A DNA stretch of 64,000 nucleotides from an uncultured Bacteroidota bacterium (GTDB lineage: Bacteria > Bacteroidota > Bacteroidia > JABEUT01). Numbering within the stretch: position 1 is the stretch's first letter; each line of letters starts with the position of its first letter. Below, piece after piece: positions 1 to 8,400 of this stretch. The translations under genes and the position numbers were made by a program. The stretch spans positions 16,559 through 80,558 of the forward strand of contig CAIUPO010000076.1 in assembly GCA_903901055.1 (NCBI GenBank), written 5' to 3'. The notes beneath the pieces are model-generated. The model did not search any database, was not told where the DNA came from, and worked only from the letters and a program-made list of their open reading frames with translations.

Positions 1-365
1 TGCTCTGCCGTAATTACTAAATCTCCGTTCGGAAGTTCATCAGGAAGTATGCTTATCACTTCCGCTATAAAAAAGAATTTCTTTAAAGATTGGTTAATAG
101 AATAATTCTCTTTGCTTATATGCCCAACACATTCGGTATGCGTACCATTCCCATGTGGATTAAAAGCAATATTCCTGAAATTTACTGAACCACCAAGGGA
201 AACTTCTCCGACCCAGTCGCCTACTCTTACCGGCTCTATCGTAACTTGTGAGGCATTCCACGCATTTACATTTTTTTCACCAGCCCTTAACGGAATGGAA
301 ATATCGATTGGTTTATCCAAATCGGCTTTATATGATTTCCCTTTATGGTTTATGATTGTGAACAT
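1..365 (-). CDS. Cyclase family (kynurenine formamidase-like) metal hydrolase, 3' end cut by window
   Basis: This open frame is not in the ORF track because it runs off the left edge. Reading the minus strand from the ATG at 363-365 gives about 121 codons without a stop. The motif HGNGTHTECVGH matches the metal-binding HxGTHxDxPxH signature of the cyclase/kynurenine formamidase family (PF04199), with Glu where Asp is usual. Family members hydrolyse amide or lactone bonds using a metal; the substrate cannot be told from sequence. No signal peptide is visible. It starts 2 nt after the hemW stop, so it is probably the last visible gene of a hemW transcript. Seen: frame and motif. Inferred: enzymatic activity. 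Confidence 0.8.
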   Translation of the reverse strand, partial: MFTIINHKGKSYKADLDKPIDISIPLRAGEKNVNAWNASQVTIEPVRVGDWVGEVSLGGSVNFRNIAFNPHGNGTHTECVGHISKENYSINQSLKKFFFIAEVISILPDELPNGDLVITAE

Positions 366-367
366 AC

Positions 368-1513
368 TTAAACAAATAAATCAGAAGCAATTTTATCGGC
401 AAGCAATTTACCTTTTTGGGTTAAAATTAAACTATCCTGGCCAAAAGGGATTCCTCCGATCTTCCATTGCAAATGCCCGGATGAAATATAGGGCTCAATG
501 CCCAACAAAAAAGTATTCAAAGATTTTTCGCCAAAGCCATTGCTTATAAATCCAGGGCTTATGCCCCAAACTGTTCTAAGGCGAGTCATTATGTATTCAT
601 TAAACTTGTCAGCTTCTGTAAGAAATTCAATTTCAAACTCAAGATTTCCGCTATCAATTCCCTTAATATATTTCATATTATTTGCCACATTAAACTGCCT
701 TGAAACACCATTATAAGAGTGTGCAGAAGGACCGACTCCCAAATAAAATTTATTCATCCAGTAACTGCTGTTATGGTTTGACTGCATTCCATCTTTACAA
801 AAATTTGAGATTTCATAATGTATAAAATTATGTTTCTCTGCCTCACTCATGAGCATCTCAAATTGCTCAATAGTTTCTGGCTCCTGCGGCAACGTTATTT
901 TTCCTTTTCTTAAAAAATGATTGAAGGCGGTTTTCTCTTCAATAGTAAGACAATAAGCTGAAAGGTGCGAGACATCAAGCTTAAAAGCCTGTTCCAAATT
1001 ATAAACCCACTTTTCTTTTGTAAGGTTTGGCAAACCATAAATCAAGTCGATGCTGATATTATTAATTCCTGCAGACTTTGCATTTTGCACAGCTTGTATG
1101 GCTTGTTCTACAGTATGGCTGCGGTTCATGGTTACCAGGTCTTCATCATAAAAGGATTGTATCCCAATACTAAGCCTGTTAATGCCCGCTTCTTTAAGTT
1201 CTTTTATTTTTTCAGTAGTTAAATCATCCGGATTTGCTTCCAGAGTTATTTCCGCATTGGGCGCTATTTCAAAATGCTCTTTAACTTTAGTAATTAGTTT
1301 TCTTAGTTCTGAATAACTCAATATCGAAGGGGTACCACCTCCAAAGTAAATGGTCGAGAGTTTATTATTTTTCAAATATCCATGCCTTACATCCATCTCG
1401 CCACATAAGGCATCAACCATCAATTCCTTATACTGCAATGAAGTAGAGAAATGAAAGTCGCAATAGTGACAAGCCTTTTTGCAAAATGGAATATGTATAT
1501 AGATTCCAGCCAC
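368..1513 (-). CDS. hemW: Radical SAM heme chaperone HemW (HemN-like)
   Basis: The N-terminus IYIHIPFCKKACHYCDF carries the CxxxCxxC cluster that binds the radical-SAM [4Fe-4S] centre, followed by the glycine-rich YFGGGTPS strand and LSIGIQSF. The length of 381 aa fits HemW rather than the longer coproporphyrinogen dehydrogenase HemN. HemW is thought to bind heme and deliver it to client proteins, not to oxidise coproporphyrinogen. The start codon is GTG (1511-1513), directly before the family motif, so little choice exists. It lies 4 nt after the histidine kinase stop and 2 nt before the cyclase start, suggesting one transcript of three genes. Confidence 0.9.
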   Translation of the reverse strand: MAGIYIHIPFCKKACHYCDFHFSTSLQYKELMVDALCGEMDVRHGYLKNNKLSTIYFGGGTPSILSYSELRKLITKVKEHFEIAPNAEITLEANPDDLTTEKIKELKEAGINRLSIGIQSFYDEDLVTMNRSHTVEQAIQAVQNAKSAGINNISIDLIYGLPNLTKEKWVYNLEQAFKLDVSHLSAYCLTIEEKTAFNHFLRKGKITLPQEPETIEQFEMLMSEAEKHNFIHYEISNFCKDGMQSNHNSSYWMNKFYLGVGPSAHSYNGVSRQFNVANNMKYIKGIDSGNLEFEIEFLTEADKFNEYIMTRLRTVWGISPGFISNGFGEKSLNTFLLGIEPYISSGHLQWKIGGIPFGQDSLILTQKGKLLADKIASDLFV

Positions 1514-1517
1514 GTTA

Positions 1518-3032
1518 CTAATCTTGTGACATAGCTTTTAAAACTATTCGGAATGTAGTTCCTTTATTCATTTCAGAATTCTTTACGAAAATTTTACCGC
1601 CATGATAATCTTCAATAATCCTTTTGCAGAGAGAAAGACCCAGCCCCCATCCCCTATCCTTAGTTGTGTATCCGGGCTCAAAAACCGTTTTATACTTGCT
1701 CTTCGGAATCCCTTTACCCGTATCTGTAATATCAACAATGATGGTATTTGCCTGTCTTGATACTTCAAGAGTAATGGAACCCTGGCCACCCATTGCATCT
1801 ATAGCATTCCTAAATAAATTTTCTATAACCCAAGAAAACAAAGGAGGATTCAACATTGCAACAGTATCAATATCCGGAGGGCGGTTTAAGGTGAATGTAA
1901 CTTTTTGAGAACTCCGCGTTTGAATATAGTTTTTAGTTTCTTCCAACTCATCCACCATATCATAAGGCTCAAGTTGAGGGGCGGAGCCAATTTTAGAAAA
2001 GCGACTTGTGATTGTTTCTAATCGTTTTACATCCTTCTCCATCTCGTCGGTAAGTTCAACATTTTTCGATTTCAAATATTCAACCCATGCCATTAAGGAA
2101 GTGAGTGGAGTGCCCAATTGGTGGGCCGTTTCCTTTGCCAACCCAACCCATACTCTATTCTGCTCTGACTTGCGGGCACTGCTAAAAAGGTAATAAGCGA
2201 GCATAATAAAAAGGCTGATAATTCCCAACTCCAGATAAGGATAGTAACGCAATTCCTTGGAGAGAGAAGATTCTTCATAAAAAATATATTGCTTCCCTTC
2301 ATCCGGCAATTCAATTTCAATAGGGGTATTACTATGCCTCATATCCGCTATTAACTCATTTCGGAATGTGGAATCTTTTATTTTAAGCGTGTCAACATTT
2401 CCAAACTCCACAATTTTTCGTTGTGTGGAATCGGTAAGAATAACAGGCACAGAAGATGAATTAGTCTGAACATCTTTCATAAATGATTCCACCAAATCAT
2501 TCAGCACTACTTTCAATTCGGTAAAAAGTTTAGAATCGGAATAATAGAGGTAATTCTTCTTATCTTTATAAATACTAATTTCTATAGGAGGATGTTGTGC
2601 TCGCATCATTTTTAACTGGCTGTTCAGATAAGCGGTGTCATTTTCCAGTGCCTTATCAAGATTCCGGCTCTTATTTGGTTTCCCGTTTTCATCCACAAGA
2701 ATTACCGGTACCGTTTTATTGTTTTTTATGACGTCCAGCAGAAAACTAAGATCTTCTATAGGTGCGTTTACATCCCCAACTTTCTTAGTTGCATCAGCCC
2801 ACAATTGCACTTTCTCCCTTTCATCGGAGCCAATCTGATTAAAGAGATAGTTTGCATATTTAACTAATCTCGCCTTATTCTGAATAGCCTTAGCCCACAA
2901 CTCCACTTTATTACGTTCTTCCTTCTCGACCTTATGAACAAGATTATTTGTGTACAGCAACGATGCCCCTGCAATAAGAAATGCCCCAAGTATAAGGGCA
3001 AACTTCCAGCGGCTTTTTTGGGTGTAGTTCAT
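1518..3032 (-). CDS. Membrane sensor histidine kinase with duplicated extracytoplasmic sensor module
   Basis: The 504-aa protein has an N-terminal membrane segment (about 10-28) and a second one at about 265-285, framing a periplasmic sensor region. The kinase core follows: phosphoacceptor H304 in AHQLGTPLTSLMAWVEYL, the N box VIENLFRNAIDAM, DTGKGIP, and GWGLGLSLCKRI. The H-Q-L-G-T-P-L form of the H box is the type common in Bacteroidota kinases. The sensor region contains two similar halves, each beginning VPVIL and containing PIEI and an S-KEL/TEL ending, so it is an internal duplication. No response regulator is adjacent. First gene of a likely HK-hemW-cyclase transcript. Confidence 0.9.
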   Translation of the reverse strand: MNYTQKSRWKFALILGAFLIAGASLLYTNNLVHKVEKEERNKVELWAKAIQNKARLVKYANYLFNQIGSDEREKVQLWADATKKVGDVNAPIEDLSFLLDVIKNNKTVPVILVDENGKPNKSRNLDKALENDTAYLNSQLKMMRAQHPPIEISIYKDKKNYLYYSDSKLFTELKVVLNDLVESFMKDVQTNSSSVPVILTDSTQRKIVEFGNVDTLKIKDSTFRNELIADMRHSNTPIEIELPDEGKQYIFYEESSLSKELRYYPYLELGIISLFIMLAYYLFSSARKSEQNRVWVGLAKETAHQLGTPLTSLMAWVEYLKSKNVELTDEMEKDVKRLETITSRFSKIGSAPQLEPYDMVDELEETKNYIQTRSSQKVTFTLNRPPDIDTVAMLNPPLFSWVIENLFRNAIDAMGGQGSITLEVSRQANTIIVDITDTGKGIPKSKYKTVFEPGYTTKDRGWGLGLSLCKRIIEDYHGGKIFVKNSEMNKGTTFRIVLKAMSQD

Positions 3033-3054
3033 TTATTAGTTACTCGTTAAAACA

Positions 3055-3062
3055 CAAAGGTA
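3055..3062 (-). promoter_or_regulatory. Possible -7 box (TACCTTTG) for the histidine kinase operon
   Basis: The minus strand reads TACCTTTG 23 nt upstream of the histidine kinase ATG, matching the Bacteroidota -7 consensus TAnnTTTG. A matching -33 TTTG at 19-21 nt was not seen, so this is only a half-site match. Confidence 0.35.
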
Positions 3063-3570
3063 ATTAGAATAGAACGCTTTTATGGCATTTTTATGCTTTG
3101 AATGACTTCTATTTTAACATAGTTTGGCAATTAGTTAAAAAGTGTTCAAGTTTTCATTATGCTTATCATAGAGAATTCTATTGGTTATTAATTGGTTCTG
3201 TTTTGAGGTCATTGACTTTTTAAATAGCCGCATTTGATGAAGTATCTTTGTAATACAGTAGTAAGTAATCAGTGAACAGTAATCAGTATAGTATGGCAAG
3301 AATGGAAATAATAGTTGGGATAATTTTCTTTTTCATTTTTCTGTTGTTTCCTGTTATTAACAGGGAATCCCCGCACAACTCATTCATAACCAACATGCGA
3401 AAAAATTGCCACTTCTGTTATCTTCCCTGCTATTTGCCTGATATCCTCCTGTTACTTCTCCTGATAACTCCCTGTTATTTTATACGTCTTTCGCCTTAAA
3501 AATGCTCAAATCCTGCCATGCAAAATATTTCCCACTTACATATATTTTTAAAAAATAAATTATGAATGTT

Positions 3571-3578
3571 TATGTTTG
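3571..3578 (+). promoter_or_regulatory. Possible -7 box (TATGTTTG) for the outer-membrane protein gene
   Basis: TATGTTTG lies 18 nt before the ATG at 3597 and fits TAnnTTTG. No clear TTTG was found at the -33 position. Confidence 0.35.
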
Positions 3579-3596
3579 TAAATATGCTTAATAAAA

Positions 3597-4367
3597 ATGT
3601 TAAAAAAGCGGTATTATATTTTACTTAACCTTTTACTTTTATCTATAGGATCTTTTGCTCAAAAGGACAGTTTAGGCCACAAAAAAACTACTCTCTCTTG
3701 CAACGTTGGTTATGGTTTTCCTTTGGGTGATTTTGGGTTAAAAGGAGGTGTAAGCACAGATAATCCAGGTTATGCTAACCCTGGCTTAGATATTAATTTT
3801 TTAGCAAAATTTTGTTCTACCCATACAGAATCAGGATTACTTTTAATGTCTTCATTCAATTTAAATAAATTTGATATAAGTAGCTATCTTAATCCATCAA
3901 GTTTATTTCCCAGATCTGGTCCGCCCTATTTTAAAATTTCAAATTTTAATGAATCTGCTGGAAATTATCTGCAATTTAATTTACTAACTGGGTTTTCAAT
4001 TGTTTGTTATCATTCAAACAAAATCGCATTAGATTTCAGATTCTTTATTGGCGCAACTTATTTTACCTATCCTCAAATCTCCATTAGTTATTTGGAACAA
4101 TATGGAACAACCGGTTATACAACATCAATAATGGAGGTATCTAATTCTCCAGAAAATAGTTCTATAAACCCTGCTTTGGAAATTGGTTTATCCTTAAGAT
4201 ATGCCTTTAATAAAAGAATAAATATTTTATTAAGTTCCGATATGTTTTTTTCACGAGTTACCTTAAATTATTCTAACGGAACATATCATAATCCTGACTA
4301 TTCTGTTTATATTACAGATTTACTTTTAAATTTAAATGTAGGAATTGATTATAGATTTAGTCTGTAA
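3597..4367 (+). CDS. Hypothetical secreted outer-membrane beta-barrel-like protein
   Basis: The 256-aa product begins with a clear signal peptide (KKRYYILLNLLLLSIGSFAQ), with the typical Bacteroidota cut before Gln. The mature part alternates polar and hydrophobic residues, is rich in Tyr/Phe/Ser/Asn, and ends in the pattern NVGIDYRFSL with a terminal aromatic-x-Leu, as outer-membrane barrels do. The form GYGFPLGDFGLKGG near the N-terminus is also common in barrel proteins. The gene is visibly more AT-rich than hemW or tsaD on either side, which may indicate later acquisition. It stands alone between two minus-strand units. Function is unknown; barrel topology is an inference. Confidence 0.75.
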   Translation: MLKKRYYILLNLLLLSIGSFAQKDSLGHKKTTLSCNVGYGFPLGDFGLKGGVSTDNPGYANPGLDINFLAKFCSTHTESGLLLMSSFNLNKFDISSYLNPSSLFPRSGPPYFKISNFNESAGNYLQFNLLTGFSIVCYHSNKIALDFRFFIGATYFTYPQISISYLEQYGTTGYTTSIMEVSNSPENSSINPALEIGLSLRYAFNKRINILLSSDMFFSRVTLNYSNGTYHNPDYSVYITDLLLNLNVGIDYRFSL

Positions 4368-4392
4368 GTACTTTCTTTGGTTTTAGAACTTA

Positions 4393-5427
4393 TTATCTCG
4401 TAAACTCAAACCTCGCCTTCGGCACCAAATCAATCCCTGCAAAGTCCTTCTTAAGAAATTTAAAATAACCCGTAATTGCAATCATTGCAGCATTATCAGT
4501 ACAGTATTGCATTTTTGGTATGTAAACCTTCCAGTTGTAGTTGGCGGCGGCTTCTGAAAGTGCCTTACGCAAACCAGAATTGGCTGCCACCCCGCCTGCA
4601 ATGGCAATTTCCTTTACACCTGTTTCCTGTGAAGCTTTTGTAATTTTATCCATCAAAATCGAGACAACCCTGTATTGGAATGAGGCACAGAGGTCGTTTT
4701 TATGTTCTTCCACAAAGTTAGCGTTAGCTAGTTTTCCATCCCTGACAAGGTAAAGAAAGGATGTTTTTAAACCACTAAAACTAAAATCCAATCCAGCAAT
4801 ATGAGGGGTAGGAAATGTGAATGCCTTTGGGTCTCCATCTTTAGCGAATTTATCAACCAATGGCCCGCCCGGATATGGCAAAGTTATTATTTTTGCCGCT
4901 TTATCAAAGGCTTCTCCGGCAGCATCATCAAGTGTTTGGCCTAAAATTACCATATCAAAATAGTCCTTTACCAACACTATTTGTGTATGCCCTCCTGAAA
5001 CCGTAAGGCATAGAAACGGGAAAGAAGGTGGATTATATAGCTCACTAGGTGTTTGTATGAAATGCGAGAGTATATGCGCCTGCATGTGATTAACCTCTAT
5101 CAAGGGCTTATTTAATCCTATACTTAAAGCCTTTGCAAACGAAACACCAACCAGCAAAGAGCCCATTAAGCCAGGCCCTCTGGTTAGCGCAATGGCATCT
5201 ATTTCTTCTTTTTTTATTCCTGCTTTTTTAAGTGCTGCATCAACAACCGGTACAATGTTTTGCTGATGTGCCCGGGAAGCCAGTTCAGGCACCACGCCAC
5301 CGTAATCATGATGCACCTGTTGCCCCGCCACCACATTGGAAAGAAGTGTCGTTCCGGAAATAACGGCAGCACAGGTATCATCACAGGATGATTCTATACC
5401 TAAAATCTTCACGTTGGGCTCATTCAT
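4393..5427 (-). CDS. tsaD: tRNA N6-adenosine threonylcarbamoyltransferase TsaD
   Basis: TsaD transfers the threonylcarbamoyl group from threonylcarbamoyl-AMP to A37 of ANN-decoding tRNAs, together with TsaB and TsaE. The 344-aa product has the family start ILGIESSCDDTCAA, the metal-binding HMQAH, the SGGHTQIV loop, GEAFDKAAK, and the C-terminal GGVAANSGLR and CTDNAAMIA motifs. The length is normal for the family. It is divergently placed to tamB with about 25-100 nt between, and convergent to the hypothetical barrel gene. Confidence 0.97.
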   Translation of the reverse strand: MNEPNVKILGIESSCDDTCAAVISGTTLLSNVVAGQQVHHDYGGVVPELASRAHQQNIVPVVDAALKKAGIKKEEIDAIALTRGPGLMGSLLVGVSFAKALSIGLNKPLIEVNHMQAHILSHFIQTPSELYNPPSFPFLCLTVSGGHTQIVLVKDYFDMVILGQTLDDAAGEAFDKAAKIITLPYPGGPLVDKFAKDGDPKAFTFPTPHIAGLDFSFSGLKTSFLYLVRDGKLANANFVEEHKNDLCASFQYRVVSILMDKITKASQETGVKEIAIAGGVAANSGLRKALSEAAANYNWKVYIPKMQYCTDNAAMIAITGYFKFLKKDFAGIDLVPKARFEFTR

Positions 5428-5433
5428 TATTTC

Positions 5434-5441
5434 TAACTTTG
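5434..5441 (+). promoter_or_regulatory. Possible -7 box (TAACTTTG) for tamB
   Basis: TAACTTTG matches TAnnTTTG, with a weak TTG about 17 nt upstream. Transcription from here would begin near 5447, only a few bases ahead of the in-frame AUU codons proposed as the tamB start, which would make the message nearly leaderless. Confidence 0.35.
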
Positions 5442-5453
5442 TGAGTTAATTGA

Positions 5454-8400
5454 ATTCCCAAAGGTATTAAAAAGCTCAGGAAAATACTGTCTGTATTCCT
5501 TACCGCAATTGCGGTACTGTTACTCTTTTTGAATATTTTACTCAATTTCCCTGCCGTACAGACCTTACTTACACACACAATTGCAGACTATTATTCGAAA
5601 AAACTGCATACCAAAATCCATATAGGCAGAGTTGATTTCGAATTTCTGAAAAAACTTGTTTTGAAGGATGTTTATATTGAAGACTTACACAAAGACACTC
5701 TTTTATACGCTACTGCCCTTAAATGCGATATCGGACAAGTTAGTTTCAAGAGCCACCAGATTTATTTCAGTAACATAGATGTTGATAAGGCTAAAATTAA
5801 ACTTATCACATACAAAAATGATACCAACTTTAACCTGCAATATTTATTAGATGCCTTTTCTTCAAAAGACACAACAAAAAGTACGGGCCCTGGCTGGAAT
5901 GTTTCATTTGGAAAGCTTTCTCTGAACGGTATTGATTTCAGGAGGCAGAACTTGAATGACACAACCAAGGATTATGGGTTGCGCTTTGTAGATCTTGACG
6001 TGCGGGACCTGCGTGGTAAAATAAGCACAATACGATTTATGCACGACACCATTCGCGCCGTAATTGAAAACATTTCCTTAAGGGAAAAAAGTGGGTTTGT
6101 TCTTAAAAAGTTTTCGTGCTATGTAAACCTAAGTCCAAGAGGTATGGAACTTGATGAGTTAAAAATTCAGACTGCTAATACCGATATTTCAACAGATTTG
6201 GTTTTCAAGTATGCAAATTTCTCTGCCTATGATGATTTTGTGAATAAAGTGGATATGAAGGCAAATTTCCATAAAAGCAAAGTATGTTTTGATGACATCG
6301 GTTACTTTGCTCATAGCCTGAAGGCAGTACATAATTGCTTCACTTTATCCGGTGAATATAAGGGTACGGTTAATCACCTTAAGGCACATAATATGAGTAT
6401 AGGATGGGGCAAATTTTCATACCTTGAAGGTGAGGCCACCATTGACAATATGACCGAAATTGATACGGCTTTTATCAAGGTAAATATTACCCATCTTGTA
6501 ACATCGAAAAGCGAAATTGAGGCCCTGCCTATTCCTCCATTTGATAAAGAAGATCACTTACGATTACCCGAAAATATTTCCAAACTCGGAGATATTCATT
6601 TCGATGGTTATTTTGATGGCACATTAAAGGCTTTTAAAGCAAGCGGGCATATTAGTACTGGTATTGGCGACATTTCTGCCCATCTTCACATGTGGGAAAA
6701 GCCCGGCACTAATCAATCCCAATACACTGGTCTTCTTGAAACTAAAAATTTCAATCTGGGTAGTTTCTGGGAATTAAAGGACTTAGGGACTGTTACCACT
6801 TCAGTAACTATTAATGGAAAAGGCCTGAAGAAGGAAAATGCAGATGCAACTTTATCCGGGGTAATTCAAAATATTTCTTTCCGTAAATATACTTATCAGA
6901 ATACAGCAATTAGCGGTGAATTAAAAAAAGGATTTTTCTCAGGTTTCGTAAAAGTTACCGACCCTCATGTAGTTCTTGATTTTGCGGGGAAAATTAATCT
7001 GGCTTCTCAGAACAGCGTTTTTAATTTCGAAACCCATATTGCAAAGGCAAACCTCACTGCCCTTCACTTTATAAAAGATACGAATACGGTTGCATTTTTA
7101 TCAAGTCATATTATAGTAAATGCAACCGGCAATACTGCCGACAATCTGGAAGGAACAGTTTATATTGACAGCACATCTTACGCTATTCGAAAAGAAGTTT
7201 ACCAAATAGATCACCTTGCTCTTTCATCCACTGTTAAAGGAAATTATCATAACATAAACCTTAAATCAGATTATGCAGATGGCCAGCTTTCAGGGCATTT
7301 TAATCTTGCAAATACTTTTGAATGCCTGCAAAACCTTATGTCTGGCTATATTCCATCCATCTTTCCGAAGGAAAAACATGCAAAGGGAGAAAAGGAAGTT
7401 GCTCACGACTACTTACTTTCTTTACACTTTAATGAAAATACCGGACTTACAAATCTTTTTGCGCCAGGGGTGAAAATTGCATCAGGTACGATAATAAAGG
7501 GTAGATATGATGAAGCCACAAATAATTTTAATTTAAATGGAAGTTCTGATGAAATAGACATTTCGTCAAAAAAATTAAAAAAATGGAAAATTGAGGCAAC
7601 CGGCGATGAGAAATCTATGATTTTCAATTCCGGAAGTGACACACTCTATTTAAGCGATAGCTTATATGCCGCAGGATTTGTGCTCAATGGAAATATAACA
7701 AGGGATACTGTTCATTACGACATTCAATGGAATAATGACCCCGAAGATTTTGCTGATATCCCGGGATATGTAGCATTCCCAAACAAGTCAAGAATTGCCT
7801 TCAAGTTTCAGAATCCTGTTATTAGCCTTGTGGATTCCGTCTGGAAAATTAACAGCGAAAACCTGATTGTTTATGATTCTTCCCGCTGGTCAATAAATTC
7901 ATTTGTTGTTTCCCATGGCAAACAATCATCCATTGCACTCCAAGGGTTTATTTCAAATAATGATACTGATAAACTTGGAATTAAATTACACAACTTCAAC
8001 CTTGCAAATCTGAAACTCGGCACTTCTGAATTGGATGGAATGATAAATGGTACCGCAACGGTTTCAGATTTATTCGATCATCCTTATTTTACCAGTGCAA
8101 TTGATTTTTCCGGTTTGGCCTATAACAAACAATTTATCGGTAACGGAACTATCAATAGCCGATGGGATACCTTATCCCAATCTATTTTTGTTGATGCACA
8201 TTTTCTGCAACACGGCTCACCAATACTGGCTTTAAATGGGAAATACACACCCGGGTTGAACCAGAATAATCTGAGTATAGATGCCAGCCTGACAGACTTT
8301 CCGACCAAATTATTCCAGCCCTATTTAAAAGATGTTTGTTCTATTCTTGATGGATCAATTACAGGGCAGGCACACATTACAGGTGAGCCAACAAAACCTC

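Larger units (their letters stand above)
3033..3596. repeat. Gene-free stretch with TAACAGG/CCTGTTA-type short repeats
   Basis: No convincing gene lies in these 564 bases. Between about 3340 and 3482 the strand is full of CCTGTTA/CCTGATA-like words spaced roughly 10-14 nt apart, including the inverted repeat CCTGTTATTAACAGG at 3350-3364. The track ORF 3272-3499 is merely the translation of this repeat tract (Leu/Pro/Cys rich, no homology recognised). The left part (3063-3330) shows nothing beyond AT-rich sequence and a TATCTTTG word at 3243-3250. Confidence 0.5.

Noticed and set aside
112-549. 145-aa ORF on the plus strand
   Set aside because: It is the shadow of the cyclase-family gene and the 3' end of hemW, both of which have clear motifs on the minus strand.
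3272-3499. 75-aa ORF in the gap before the barrel gene
   Set aside because: It translates the CCTGTTA-type repeat tract, gives a Leu/Cys/Pro-rich peptide without a recognisable fold or signal pattern, and has no supporting start context.
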